Assembly: GCA_031425275.1 (NCBI GenBank)
Contig: JANPJA010000043.1
Coordinates: 1-64,000 of the forward strand
Direction of reading: 5' to 3'
Source: JAIVGV01 sp031425275
GTDB taxonomy: Bacteria; Acidobacteriota; Blastocatellia; Pyrinomonadales; Pyrinomonadaceae
Length of the DNA stretch: 64,000 nucleotides
Below, in pieces: positions 53,111 through 61,717 of the stretch. Positions within the stretch are counted from its first letter, which is position 1. Each line of letters starts with the position of its first letter. The notes beneath the pieces are model-generated. The model saw only the letters and a program-made list of their open reading frames with translations. It had not been told where the DNA came from and ran no database searches. Both the position numbers and the translations under genes were made by a program.

Positions 53111-53935
53111 TCAGTTCAGCACCGGCAACTCGCGTCGCTGCGGCCTATGCAGTTCGTTGGTGTAGCCGGCTGGCAAGTAAGGCTGGAGGTCTTTCTTGAT
53201 GTAATGCTCTGTCGCCGTCTCCGCGAATAATGCGAGCGCGCGTTCGGTGAACTCGTCCCAGCGGATGCGGTTCGTGAGCGGGCTGTAGTTGATGCGGCCG
53301 AGCTTATAGAGGCTCACGAAGCCGCGCGTCTGCCGGATGACTTCCAGCGTGGCCTCCGGGTCGAAAACAGGCTCTAGGCTGGCCCATGTGTAAATGCCAG
53401 CCTCGTAGAACCGCTTGAGGGCGGCGAGGCGGTCGCTGGGCAAGGCCGCGCCGGGTTCCCATTTTAGGGAGACTGCATCGTCGAGCGTTGTGAGCGTGCT
53501 GGCGAAAGCGTCGCGGTCGGGCCTGAAGAGGTCGAGGTCGCGGAGCGCGCGTGTGCCGCCCTTCGTCAACGTGCAGAAGCCGAGGCCGTGTTCGATTAAA
53601 ACGCCGAGAGTCCAGCGCGTGAGCGAGGTATCGAACGGATGATAAGGGTCGGTCGTGAAGGAGAGCATAACCTGCTCGCGGACGCCGAGAGCCTGATACT
53701 TACGCGCGTCATTGAGGAGACCTCGACGGTAAACGGCGCGCTCGCTTGCGCCCGCGTCGAACTCCGCGCGCGTCATTCTCAGGACGCCGGGCACGTAGCA
53801 GTAGACGCACCTATTACCGCAGCCGCGGTACGGGTTAGTGGCGAGCTTCGCATACTCGCCGGCCTGCCCGGCGGGCGGGTAGATGATTTTGCAGCCTGTA
53901 ACTGAAAAGCCGTCCGGGTTTAATTGTGGATTCAC
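53111..53935 (-). CDS. Radical SAM protein, SPL/Rv2578c-like
   Basis: 274 residues from GTG 53935, overlapping the previous stop (GTGA); a longer in-frame start lies inside that gene. The 4Fe-4S motif CGNRCVYCYVP (CxxxCxxC) binds SAM. FTTDPYHPFD and LTKGGTRALRDLDLF fit the subgroup related to spore photoproduct lyase. Such proteins are found in phages and mobile elements; the substrate is unknown, possibly nucleic acid. Confidence 0.8.
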   Translation of the reverse strand: MNPQLNPDGFSVTGCKIIYPPAGQAGEYAKLATNPYRGCGNRCVYCYVPGVLRMTRAEFDAGASERAVYRRGLLNDARKYQALGVREQVMLSFTTDPYHPFDTSLTRWTLGVLIEHGLGFCTLTKGGTRALRDLDLFRPDRDAFASTLTTLDDAVSLKWEPGAALPSDRLAALKRFYEAGIYTWASLEPVFDPEATLEVIRQTRGFVSLYKLGRINYSPLTNRIRWDEFTERALALFAETATEHYIKKDLQPYLPAGYTNELHRPQRRELPVLN

Positions 53936-54180
53936 TTGCCTCGCTCCTCTCGTATGACCGGCCGGCGATGGCGCGGCGCGCGACGCTTGAGCCAAACAAA
54001 CGCTGCGCGGCCCTCGCGGATGACGACGGCGACGCGACCGTCCATCGTGAGCACTCCGGCTAGGTAAGCGTCCAGCGCGTCAATGCCCTCGATCCAGAGA
54101 CCAGTTGTGCCGGTGGCCTTGATCGCATCCGAGAGGGTTTCGAGCAGCTCGTGCGCGTTGTGAGCGTTCAGAGTTCTCAT
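53932..54180 (-). CDS. Small element protein, unknown
   Basis: 82 residues from ATG 54180, which overlaps the upstream stop (ATGA). TLNAHNAHELLETLSDAIKA then a beta-rich half (GRVAVVIREGRAAFVWLKRR). Basic C-terminus. No family recognised. Confidence 0.6.
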   Translation of the reverse strand: MRTLNAHNAHELLETLSDAIKATGTTGLWIEGIDALDAYLAGVLTMDGRVAVVIREGRAAFVWLKRRAPRHRRPVIREERGK

Positions 54181-54497
54181 TTGCCTTGAGCCTCCTGATC
54201 TCTGATGAATTGCTGCAAGATGAGCGGGAGGCGGACAATAAAGCCCTGAAAGCTGCTCGCGTAGTTGGGTGGATACTCGTCGGGCAAGGCTTCCATCCAA
54301 GCGCGCGCCACGGCTTTTGCATCCTTCTTCGTTCTGAAAGTGACGGCCTCGTGCGAGAGGGATTCCGGGAGCAGAAGATCGACCAGTGTGGCCGTCTGCA
54401 CGTCGATCTGCCTCACGTTGGCGTACTGGTTGACCCGTAGGAGGCCGCGCGCGGTGCGCGCGAGGTTGACGAGTTTGAGAACCTTTTCGAGATTCAT
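54177..54497 (-). CDS. Small element protein, unknown
   Basis: 106 residues. MNLEKVLKLVNLARTARGLL, then FRTKKDAKAVARAWMEALPDEY and a helical end (LPLILQQFIRDQEAQGK). Helical, no membrane segment. The start overlaps the original stop of the zinc-protein gene that was split by the IS3 insertion 34 bp upstream. That insertion may change its expression. Confidence 0.6.
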   Translation of the reverse strand: MNLEKVLKLVNLARTARGLLRVNQYANVRQIDVQTATLVDLLLPESLSHEAVTFRTKKDAKAVARAWMEALPDEYPPNYASSFQGFIVRLPLILQQFIRDQEAQGK

Positions 54498-54608
54498 CTG
54501 AATTGCACCCTCACAGGCTCGATGCGATATCTGAACCTTACCCCAAAAAGTAGAGAGTGAGATAAGACTTTTCCGAGCCTCCGCCTTAACCGATAGAATG
54601 GAGGCACG

Positions 54609-54902
54609 ATGAAAGAGAGAAAACAGTTCACCAAAGAGTTCAAGGATGGGGCCGTCCGTCTCGTCACCGAGCAGGGGCGCACGATTGCGGACGCAGCCCG
54701 GAGTCTCGGCATCTCGCCGTGGACGATGTCGCGGTGGGTCAAAGCCGCACGGACTGAAGGCGCGGACGCCTTCCGCGGGCAGGGTCAGCGCACCTCAGAG
54801 CAGCAGGAGTTGTACGACCTGCGGCAGAGAGTTCGGCAGCTTGAGGAGGAGCGCGCCATTTTAAAAAAGGCCGCGGCGTACTTGGCCAGGGACGTGCGGT
54901 AA
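54609..54902 (+). CDS. IS3-family transposase OrfA
   Basis: 97 residues. HTH_Tnp_1 domain: EFKDGAVRLVTEQGRTIADAARSLGISPWTMSRW, then a leucine-zipper-like coil (YDLRQRVRQLEEERAILKKAA). A slippery A-AAA-AAG at 54863-54869 lies in the OrfA frame at the right place for -1 ribosomal frameshifting into OrfB. Confidence 0.92.
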   Translation: MKERKQFTKEFKDGAVRLVTEQGRTIADAARSLGISPWTMSRWVKAARTEGADAFRGQGQRTSEQQELYDLRQRVRQLEEERAILKKAAAYLARDVR

Positions 54903-54949
54903 AGTACGCCTTCGTCCGCGACCACCGGGAGGAGTTCCGCGTCTCGGCC

Positions 54950-55777
54950 ATGTGCCGCGCGCTGGAGGTCAGTGCTGCGGGTTACTACGCTTGGCGCAGG
55001 CGCAAGCCATCGGCGAGGGCGGAAGCAAACGTTCGCATGGTCGAGAAGATCAAGTGGGCGCATGTCGAGAGCCGGGGCATTTACGGCTCGCCGAAGATCT
55101 ATCGAAAGTTGCGGCGAGAGGGCGAGGCGGTCAACCACAAGCGAGTGGCGCGGCTGATGAAAGAACAAGGGATCAAGGCGAAAAGGGTGAAGAAGTCGAG
55201 GCACACGACCGACTCGCGCCACTCCTTGCCGGTCGCCGAGAACGTGCTGGCGCGCGACTTTAAGGCGACGTGCCCGGATGCGGTCTGGACTTCGGACATC
55301 ACCTACGTCTGGACGGACGAGGGCTGGCTCTACCTGGTGGTGTTCCTCGACCTGTTCTCGCGTCTGGTAGTTGGCTGGGCAGTTTCCGCCAGCCTTGAGA
55401 CTGAGTTCGTTGAAGCGGCCTTCATCCAGGGGCAGCGCCGACGAGGCGGGGCGGTCGCGCCGCTCGTGCATAGTGATCGCGGCAGCCAATATGCAAGCGC
55501 GGCATTCAGAGAAAAGCTCATGGCATGGGGTTGCGCGCAGAGCATGAGCCGCAAGGGAAACTGTTGGGATAACGCGGTCAGCGAAAGTTTCTTCGGCGTT
55601 TTGAAAAATGAGTTGGTGCATCATGAACACTTCGCCACGAGACAAGAAGCGCGTGACAAGCTGTTCGACTACATCGAAGTCTTTTACAACCGAATGAGGA
55701 TTCATTCGGCAGCAGACTACTTCGCACCGGCGGAGTATGAAGCGCGCTACCGATCGCAGTTGAAACAGGCCGCGTGA
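54950..55777 (+). CDS. IS3-family transposase OrfB (DDE integrase)
   Basis: 275 residues from ATG 54950, but the frame is open back through the slippery site, so the active protein is probably the OrfA-OrfB fusion made by -1 frameshifting. HTH_21 helper region YGSPKIYRKLRREGEAVNHKR, DDE core: WTSDITYVWT (D), VHSDRGSQYAS (D), GNCWDNAVSESFFGVLK (E). Cuts and joins DNA in transposition. Intact; no frameshift or stop. Confidence 0.92.
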   Translation: MCRALEVSAAGYYAWRRRKPSARAEANVRMVEKIKWAHVESRGIYGSPKIYRKLRREGEAVNHKRVARLMKEQGIKAKRVKKSRHTTDSRHSLPVAENVLARDFKATCPDAVWTSDITYVWTDEGWLYLVVFLDLFSRLVVGWAVSASLETEFVEAAFIQGQRRRGGAVAPLVHSDRGSQYASAAFREKLMAWGCAQSMSRKGNCWDNAVSESFFGVLKNELVHHEHFATRQEARDKLFDYIEVFYNRMRIHSAADYFAPAEYEARYRSQLKQAA

Positions 55778-55826
55778 GGCTCGGAGGAAGCCTTATCTCG
55801 GTGTCTACTAAACGGGGGTAGATTCA

Positions 55827-56103
55827 ATCCGCGCCGCTCAAAGCTCTGGCCGTAATGTGTGACGGCCCACACCCTGACGCCCCCTGCTCGGCTATGCATC
55901 GAGGGGAAAACTATATGGTTGTTAGTGTCGAAGAGCGCGAAACTCTCGTAAGCGACTGAGGCGCGCATGATGCGGAGGCAGGTCTTGCAAGTAACGGCAC
56001 TTGCGCTAGTCGTGCTCGTTATCTGCGCCGAGCGGTGGCGTTGCGAGTGTGACGCACCGCAGAGCGTGCGCTGCTGGAGGGTGAAGTGGATTACCTTCTG
56101 CAT
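55827..56103 (-). pseudogene. Small Cys-rich element gene interrupted by the IS3 element
   Basis: Starts at ATG 56103: VIHFTLQQRTLCGASHS and VTCKTCLRIM, a possible zinc-binding pattern (C...CxxC) like short phage proteins. It runs into the IS at residue about 92. Joining the flanks with one ATC copy restores a frame that continues RRGYRIEPVRVQFR to a TGA overlapping the ATG at 54497 (ATGA). So the IS cut the last 12 residues of an otherwise intact gene and replaced them with IS-encoded residues. Confidence 0.75.
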
Positions 56104-56117
56104 TGAGACCTCCAGCG

Positions 56118-56711
56118 TTATGAAGCCGCGCCGGGCTTTCGGACGTTAATCTTTTGCCCGGCGTCGCGCGGGTTGATGAGCCGGCCGGTTCGGATGATGC
56201 GGTCAAGTAGTTTTTTCGTGAGGTGAAGATCGTGGAGGCAATAGTCGATAACCGTTCCGATGCGCATCTGCTGCCACAAGATCGGAGCGAGCGCGCCGTC
56301 ACCATTTTTCGCAGCTCCGAAATTAACCTGACATAGCGCGCCGAGGCTAAAGCCGGCATGGGTCTCGTATTGGAAAGTGTGCCCGAGTCCGAGGCCGTGC
56401 CAGACCTCTTGCAAAATGTCATAGCTCTTCTCAGGAGGGAGGGCTATGTCTTTGGCGGCGAGAATGAGATCGTCGAAGCGTTGATTGTTGAAGCCGACCA
56501 CGCACTCTTGCTTGGCGATTAGAGCGGCGAAGTTGTCGAGGTTGTCAGCGCAGAAAATATGCGTGCGGTCGGTGATGTAGTCGTAGGCTCCGACGACTGG
56601 GATGTCCATGCCGTGAAAATCCTTCCAGCCCTCGGCGTACTGGATGCCCGGCTCACGACGGCCTGACTTGTCCGGGATGGCGTTACGAATTTCGATGTCA
56701 TACAAAAGCAT
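56118..56711 (-). CDS. DEDD-type exonuclease-like protein (RNase H fold)
   Basis: 197 residues. LLYDIEIRNAIP gives the first Asp5 and Glu7; VVGFNNQRFDDLIL the second Asp, and DYCLHDLHLTKKL the third motif. The pattern fits the DnaQ-like 3'-5' exonuclease family, as used by phages for proofreading or recombination. The length fits a single domain. Next gene upstream is separated by 14 bp. Confidence 0.72.
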   Translation of the reverse strand: MLLYDIEIRNAIPDKSGRREPGIQYAEGWKDFHGMDIPVVGAYDYITDRTHIFCADNLDNFAALIAKQECVVGFNNQRFDDLILAAKDIALPPEKSYDILQEVWHGLGLGHTFQYETHAGFSLGALCQVNFGAAKNGDGALAPILWQQMRIGTVIDYCLHDLHLTKKLLDRIIRTGRLINPRDAGQKINVRKPGAAS

Positions 56712-56725
56712 CGGGAGTCTCCTGT

Positions 56726-57346
56726 TTATTTGCGAGGCAGGTTGTATTCAATCGTCCAGCGGTCGCCGGACTCGAAAGCGTGAATGAGTTTGAGGCCGGG
56801 GTAGATGTCCTCTAAGTCGTATTCGGGATGTCCTTCGGCCAGATACTTGGCGACCGCCAGCTTAGGTGTCGTGGCCTTTACCGAGGCGAGGTATTGGTGC
56901 TCGCCCGGCGCTTTGGAAGGGGTCTTATCGCCTTCGTGCAGCCTCGTGACGTAGCTCTGCACGTTGAGGACTGCCGGCCGGGGAGAGCAGGAAAAGAGCG
57001 CGAAGGAGAGATAGTATTCCGTCAGGTCTGCCTCTACTTCCGCCTCGAACTTCTGCTCGTCTGCGAGGTCGAGCAGATCGGCCGGGGCGTCGCCCATGTC
57101 GGTAAGTTGCGGCTCAAGCCAGCGTCGCCGCACGGTCGGTTTAATTAACTCGCTTTCGGGAATGTCTAAGAACATTCCCTGAACGAAGCCGACTCGCTCG
57201 TCATTCGGATATGCCTCGCGCATGGCTACGTTGTCATGCCAAGATCGGACGATAACCGCGCGGCTGACGTAAGGAAGAGCGGTCGGGTGGAGGTTATCTG
57301 TCCGCCTCGGCTGGAAGATTCGTAATTCACCGTAGCCATTCATCAT
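56726..57346 (-). CDS. Element protein of unknown function
   Basis: 206 residues from ATG 57346, overlapping the upstream stop (ATGATG). It has RIFQPRRTDNLHPTALPYVSR and FVQGMFLDIPESELIKPTVR, and an acidic middle. No family recognised. Cytoplasmic. Its position between small genes and the exonuclease suggests a phage early-type accessory role. Confidence 0.62.
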   Translation of the reverse strand: MMNGYGELRIFQPRRTDNLHPTALPYVSRAVIVRSWHDNVAMREAYPNDERVGFVQGMFLDIPESELIKPTVRRRWLEPQLTDMGDAPADLLDLADEQKFEAEVEADLTEYYLSFALFSCSPRPAVLNVQSYVTRLHEGDKTPSKAPGEHQYLASVKATTPKLAVAKYLAEGHPEYDLEDIYPGLKLIHAFESGDRWTIEYNLPRK

Positions 57347-57576
57347 CGCTCTCCCACATAGTCTTCGTAGACGGCCTGCCCTTCGAGTCCGAGAATTTTG
57401 GCGATGCGATCCCCGCCCTGCGCGGCCATCTTCTTGAATTGCGGTTCCGTCCCGTGGGTCGTGATATGAGTACCGCCGGTCTCGGCATTCCATGCCACGA
57501 TGATTACTTGGTCGTAAGAGAACTCTTCAGCTATGCGCCGGGCCTCCGCGACCGGAATAGGTTTTTGCTTTATCAT
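57343..57576 (-). CDS. Small element protein, unknown
   Basis: 77 residues from ATG 57576 (GGAGG directly upstream); a TTG at 57615 is a weaker start. PVAEARRIAEEFSYDQVIIVAWNAETGGTHITTHG, a short alpha/beta fold with a possible metal or nucleotide site at the His/Thr stretch; not recognised. Overlaps the upstream gene by 50 bases. Confidence 0.62.
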   Translation of the reverse strand: MIKQKPIPVAEARRIAEEFSYDQVIIVAWNAETGGTHITTHGTEPQFKKMAAQGGDRIAKILGLEGQAVYEDYVGER

Positions 57577-57940
57577 TGCCTCCACCCTCACCTTCTCCTT
57601 TACCCTCAAGGTCAAGCGTGACTATTTCCATCAAGCGCAGAGTCGCGTGGTCAGGCTCATCGAGACCGGGCACGATGTTGTGCTCGAAGAGAAGATCGAG
57701 GGCATGTTCGATGGCCTCGCTTGTCTCGGCGCTCACAGTCCACTTCTCGCGCTCAGCGGCCTCACAGAGTCGTAGAAGCCAGTAGAGTGCCTTGTCTCGG
57801 CCGAGCGCGGCCGTCTCGGCTTCCCACCGCAAGATGTCGAGCTTCTGACGCAGCCCGGCGACTTGTGTGCGCGCGGTGTTAGTCTTGTGGCGAAGTGCCT
57901 GCACGTCTCGCCTGTCTGTGCCGGTTAAACCTTTACTCAT
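57527..57940 (-). CDS. Coiled-coil element protein, unknown
   Basis: 137 residues from ATG 57940. Coiled-coil N-terminus (RHKTNTARTQVAGLRQKLDIL), then helices. Gly/Glu-rich tail. It lies 10 bp after the AAA+ gene and is probably translated with it. Phage genes of this kind are often structural or regulatory; no evidence here. Confidence 0.6.
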   Translation of the reverse strand: MSKGLTGTDRRDVQALRHKTNTARTQVAGLRQKLDILRWEAETAALGRDKALYWLLRLCEAAEREKWTVSAETSEAIEHALDLLFEHNIVPGLDEPDHATLRLMEIVTLDLEGKGEGEGGGNDKAKTYSGRGGPAHS

Positions 57941-57950
57941 ACTCCCCTCC

Positions 57951-59144
57951 TTAGCTGGCGCGGCGGATGACGCGGGCCTGCGGCTCGCCGTCGCCCTTCT
58001 TAACGAAAGCGGCGAGCACGCGACGCTCACCAAGCGAATGCGCCTTGACGAGCGCGGCGTTGCAGAGGTTCCCCAGCGCGAGGGGTGTCTCGGCCTGCGC
58101 GGCGAGCAGTTCGACGGCCTTGCGCTCGAAGAGCTTGTCCACGTCGCCACCGGCGAGGCTGATGCGGTGCGCGACGTAGGCGTGAGCCTGCTTGCCGAGG
58201 CCGGGCATTTCAATCACCTGCACGCGCTCGGCTATCTCGCGGAACTTGGCCTGTTCGAGGCGGCTGAGAAATCGACGCTGGCCGAAGAGGACGACGCCCA
58301 AATACCTCTGATACCCGCCGCTGCCGAGCTCCCAAAAGTTTTTAAGTGCCGAGAGTTCTTCGTCGTTAAGCCGGTGGGCCTCGTCGAAAGCGATGGCGAC
58401 GCGGACGCCCTGCTCGGAGAGGCTGCCGAGGTGCTGGCGCAACTGGTCGAAAGCCGCGACGAGGTTGCGGCGCGGACGCTGGTCAAAGGTTTCGAGCACG
58501 TAGGAAACGACCGCGCCCGAATTGACGCGCCGCATCTCACTAAAGTCCGGGAAGAGGAGGCGCAGCCGCCCGCCGGAGTTCCAGACGTTCTCGACGACGC
58601 GCTTCTTGAGCTGCGTCTTGCCGCTGCCCACCTCGCCGACGACGGCGACGAACCCCTGATAGTTGATCGCGTCTTCGACCGCGGCGGCGATGCGGTCGAG
58701 CGCGGGGTAGGTGAACACTTCCGAGGCGTCGCGCGGGTCGCTCCTCGACGGGTCGAACGGATCGCGGCGCAGGCCAAAGTGCTGCTGTACGGCGTAAGGG
58801 AGAGCGGTTCTGAAGATCAATTTGTCTGCCTCCTCCGGGAAGATGGTTTGTATTTCGGCTGTGATTTTGTCCGCGGTCAGACCGCGGAGCGATAGGTACT
58901 CGCGCAGGTGGTTGATGACGGCGCGACGTTTTTCAGGCGTGAGCCTGATGCCGGACACGCCGCGCATGATGCGGTCGGCGGCAGACTTGCCGACGCCGCA
59001 GCCCGGCCCCCCGCAGGCGTAAGAGAGGGTGCGGGTTGAGAGGCCGTACCGCTTGGCGAAGGCAGCGAGCGCGGCGGCTCTCTTCTCCTCTTGCGGCAGA
59101 TCAACTATGGCTGTCGAAGCGGGAACAGCTTTCAGGTTCGACAT
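57951..59144 (-). CDS. AAA+ ATPase, MuB/ExeA-like transposition partner
   Basis: 397 residues. N-terminal HTH-like region (RYGLSTRTLSYACGGPGCGVGKSAADRIM), then the AAA+ core: Walker A GEVGSGKT (170-177), Walker B VRVAIAFDEAHRLND, and sensor-like VVLFGQRRF. MuB-type proteins bind target DNA with ATP and pass it to the transposase; TniB and ExeA are relatives. It follows the transposase gene by 5 bp, as MuB follows MuA. Confidence 0.85.
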   Translation of the reverse strand: MSNLKAVPASTAIVDLPQEEKRAAALAAFAKRYGLSTRTLSYACGGPGCGVGKSAADRIMRGVSGIRLTPEKRRAVINHLREYLSLRGLTADKITAEIQTIFPEEADKLIFRTALPYAVQQHFGLRRDPFDPSRSDPRDASEVFTYPALDRIAAAVEDAINYQGFVAVVGEVGSGKTQLKKRVVENVWNSGGRLRLLFPDFSEMRRVNSGAVVSYVLETFDQRPRRNLVAAFDQLRQHLGSLSEQGVRVAIAFDEAHRLNDEELSALKNFWELGSGGYQRYLGVVLFGQRRFLSRLEQAKFREIAERVQVIEMPGLGKQAHAYVAHRISLAGGDVDKLFERKAVELLAAQAETPLALGNLCNAALVKAHSLGERRVLAAFVKKGDGEPQARVIRRAS

Positions 59145-59149
59145 AAGGT

Positions 59150-60850
59150 TTAAGCTCTCCTCCTCAGTGCGGGCCGTGCGTCTAAGGCCACGCGGATTTC
59201 AGCGTCCGGCATTTCTTCGCGGTCGCCGAACAGCGTGACGAGCCACGCTTTGTCGTCATCAGAAATGGGGTTGGTGAAGTAGCCCTCCTGCTGGAATTGC
59301 GGGATGGCTTGCCAGAGGTTGACGCGCCGGCCTTCAACGAAGGCGGCTGCTGCCGGTGCGTACTCGGCGAGACGTGATGCGTCGGCCTCGCGGCGAGCTT
59401 TCGGCATCAAGGCCGGGCGCGCGCCGCCCTTCCTGAAGGGCGCGTCGAAGCCGGGCACGAGGGCGCGCGTGCCCTGCTCTGCGTGGCGGAGCTTGCGCTG
59501 CTTCGCAGAGGCTTTGAGGTCTTTAAGGGCGCGCTCGCGCTTGTCTTGAGGAAGACTCTTGAACTCGCCAGCCGAGTCGGCGCGCGCTTCGACCATCTCG
59601 ATCTCGATGACCGAGCCGTCGTCCTCGGCGACGAAGAAGGTCTCCGCACCCTTCATGCGGATGACCTTGACCTTGCGCCCGGCGGTCGCGTACTCGGCGA
59701 ACGGGAATTCCGAGGTGCGCGGCAACTGGTAACGCTTGCCCTCAAAGGCGACCGTCACGTCCGCGTTGACGGCCGCGGTGAACTCGTCGGCGGTGAAGAC
59801 CGCGTCGAGCACGGCGGGCGGGGGGATGCGCTGAGCGGTGGAGGCGCGCTGCCATCGGAGCATCGGCGCTTCATGGGTCTGGCGGTGAGTCTTCCAGTTG
59901 AGCCGGTCGTTGATTTCATCCGCGAAGTCGTTGAGCCTGTCGAGCGTCGCGCCGGCCTCGCCTACGTTCTCCTCGAAGAGACCTATCAGCGGCTCGAAGA
60001 GTTCGACCACCTGATGGGTGCGTTCTACTTTGCCGGTCGCCTGCGGGTTGCCGGCGCGGTGCTGCTCCATGCGGAAGCCGCCGTCTTCCTCGAACAGCCG
60101 GTTAAGAATCTGCGCGGCGCGCGTCATGCGCTCGCCGACGATGATGGCGTCGCGGTCGGTGTAGAACATGCGCGGGATGCCGAGCGCGCGGAAGGCTTGC
60201 AGCAGGAACTCTATGCAGTGCGTCGAGTTGGGTTTCGCGCAGGCGACGAAGCGGATGAACTTGCGGCGCGAGAAGTCGTCGAGGAGCGAGAACTTCCAAA
60301 GCTTGACGCGCGTCGGGTGCTCGTATGGATGATTGCGCGAATCTTCAAGCGCAGAGATTTGATAGAGACGGCGGGTGCGCACATCGACCCAGCGTTGCTT
60401 AACGCCGCTGATGTCGAACTGATAAATGTCCATCGGCGCGTCCGCCTCGAAGGGGCGATACGCGCGGCGGCGGCTGCGCTGCCGCTTGCGGTTAAGGCCG
60501 TGCTCGCGCAACTGCCGGCGGAGCGAGGCGAGCGAGATGGCGACCTCCGTGCCGGTCTGAAGCTCGGCCATTTCGAGCGCCATCTCGGGCGTGAGGTTGG
60601 AGAAGCAGACGAGTTCGGTGGCGTGGCGCAGCGTGTCGTGGGCGAAGATTGAGACGGCGCGCGTGCCCTTGTCAGAGCGGTTGCGGCGCGGGGGCCGCAC
60701 GGCGCGCGAGAGCGTATAAACCCGGTCAACCGAGCAGTTGTAGAGCGAGGAGAGCCGGACGGCCTCGGCGGCTGCCTGCGCACCCGTCAGGCCGCGCATG
60801 GCGTCGCGTATCTCTTGAGCGGCCAGAGAACCTAATTTATTATTTGACAC
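59150..60850 (-). CDS. Mu-like DDE transposase (MuA-type integrase)
   Basis: 566 residues. N-terminal HTH-like part (1-120), then the integrase core: Asp146 (YQFDISG), Asp232/234 (FYTDRDAI), Glu276 (GNPQATGKVERTHQ), and a C-terminal beta-barrel domain (YQLPRTSEFPFAEY). It catalyses strand transfer of the element ends. Shorter than MuA (663), lacking part of the N-terminal enhancer-binding domain. The C-terminal tail is positively charged and may contact the ATPase partner. Confidence 0.88.
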   Translation of the reverse strand: MSNNKLGSLAAQEIRDAMRGLTGAQAAAEAVRLSSLYNCSVDRVYTLSRAVRPPRRNRSDKGTRAVSIFAHDTLRHATELVCFSNLTPEMALEMAELQTGTEVAISLASLRRQLREHGLNRKRQRSRRRAYRPFEADAPMDIYQFDISGVKQRWVDVRTRRLYQISALEDSRNHPYEHPTRVKLWKFSLLDDFSRRKFIRFVACAKPNSTHCIEFLLQAFRALGIPRMFYTDRDAIIVGERMTRAAQILNRLFEEDGGFRMEQHRAGNPQATGKVERTHQVVELFEPLIGLFEENVGEAGATLDRLNDFADEINDRLNWKTHRQTHEAPMLRWQRASTAQRIPPPAVLDAVFTADEFTAAVNADVTVAFEGKRYQLPRTSEFPFAEYATAGRKVKVIRMKGAETFFVAEDDGSVIEIEMVEARADSAGEFKSLPQDKRERALKDLKASAKQRKLRHAEQGTRALVPGFDAPFRKGGARPALMPKARREADASRLAEYAPAAAAFVEGRRVNLWQAIPQFQQEGYFTNPISDDDKAWLVTLFGDREEMPDAEIRVALDARPALRRRA

Positions 60851-60864
60851 GAGGCGATTGCCTT

Positions 60865-60893
60865 ACGTTCAGGTTATGAGAGCGTATGAACGT
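60865..60893. promoter_or_regulatory. Operator-like inverted repeat before the transposase gene
   Basis: ACGTTCA (60865-60871) and TGAACGT (60887-60893) are perfect complements separated by 15 bases, 15 bp upstream of the transposase start. It could be a repressor site for the A-B operon. Function is inference. Confidence 0.4.
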
Positions 60894-60894
60894 G

Positions 60895-60935
60895 AGGGCC
60901 GCGCCCCGCTGGCGAACGGGGCGCGGCCCTTTTGT
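60895..60935 (+). terminator. Terminator-like hairpin between transposase and upstream gene
   Basis: A 14-bp perfect stem AGGGCCGCGCCCCG/CGGGGCGCGGCCCT followed on the plus strand by TTTGTC. It would end plus-strand transcripts, or act as a weak terminator for the upstream minus-strand gene (60938-61681). Confidence 0.6.
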
Positions 60936-60937
60936 CT

Positions 60938-61681
60938 TTACTCGGCGGCGCGCTCGCGCGCCGTCTTGATGCCGCGCAGGAGGGCGATGAATTGCGCCCG
61001 CTCTTTGGCGTTCAACTCCCCGGAAGAATTAGCCGCCGGGAAGAAGACTGAGAGCTGGCGGTAGTACGCTGTCTTGTTTTCGCCCACGATGAGACCCGCC
61101 TGCTCGGCCAAGATGTGAATCTCGGCCAGCTCCTTGTTGCGCTGTTCATCCTCGGGAGTAATCCTCGTCTCGGCAGGCTTCTCGCCGGCCTTACGCGCCT
61201 CGTGCGCGCGGACGGGATCGAAGCCGACCATGCGGAGAGCCGAGCGCAGCGCGCGGGCGCGCGAAACGTCGAGACCCTTCTGATAGGTTTCAACAACCTC
61301 GCCTCCGGGCAACGCTTCCTGAATGAACGACGAGCCGAAACTGCGGACGGTGCGCTCGTCGCGGAGCTTGATGAAGGCCGAGCAGGTGACGTGGCCGTTT
61401 GTAACGTCGATCTCAGGCTCGCTCGCGCCCAACTCCGCGAAGTCGGTTAGCGCGGTAACGATTTGCGCCAGTGCCTCGTAGTAGAAGAAGGGCGGGCCGC
61501 TTTCACCATCGAAACTGACCTGATCGGGGTTGATGTCGTAGGCCGCGACGAATTCGCGGACGAGCATCTCTTGCTGAATTGTGCGGGCCTTGCGCGGGCG
61601 CGCGCTCGGCGGTGTGGGCGGAGCGGCCGGTGCCGCGCTGGCTGCGTTGGCGTTGGCTGCGAGAGCCTCGTGTGCGGACAT
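60938..61681 (-). CDS. Element protein, possible single-strand annealing or Gam-like early protein
   Basis: 247 residues. Ala/Pro-rich N-terminus, then VSFDGESGPPFFYYEALAQIVTALTDFAELG and SRARALRSALRMVGFDPVRAHE. The position next to the transposase is where Mu-like phages carry early DNA-metabolism genes. The helical motif resembles recombination-mediator (Erf/Rad52-type) proteins loosely. Not recognised with certainty. Confidence 0.58.
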   Translation of the reverse strand: MSAHEALAANANAASAAPAAPPTPPSARPRKARTIQQEMLVREFVAAYDINPDQVSFDGESGPPFFYYEALAQIVTALTDFAELGASEPEIDVTNGHVTCSAFIKLRDERTVRSFGSSFIQEALPGGEVVETYQKGLDVSRARALRSALRMVGFDPVRAHEARKAGEKPAETRITPEDEQRNKELAEIHILAEQAGLIVGENKTAYYRQLSVFFPAANSSGELNAKERAQFIALLRGIKTARERAAE

Positions 61682-61717
61682 GAATAATTCTCCTTAATTG
61701 AAAGTTGTCGGGAGCGA

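Larger units (their letters stand above)
54532..55826 (+). mobile_element. IS3-family insertion sequence
   Basis: 1295 bp. The ends are imperfect inverted repeats over about 50 bp, starting TGAA(C/T)CT and sharing AGTAGA, GAGATAAG and CCGAGCCTC. Terminal TG/CA are present and a 3-bp target duplication ATC flanks it (54529-54531, 55827-55829). It carries orfA and orfB in the IS3 arrangement. It is inserted in the opposite direction to the Mu-like element's genes. Confidence 0.92.
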
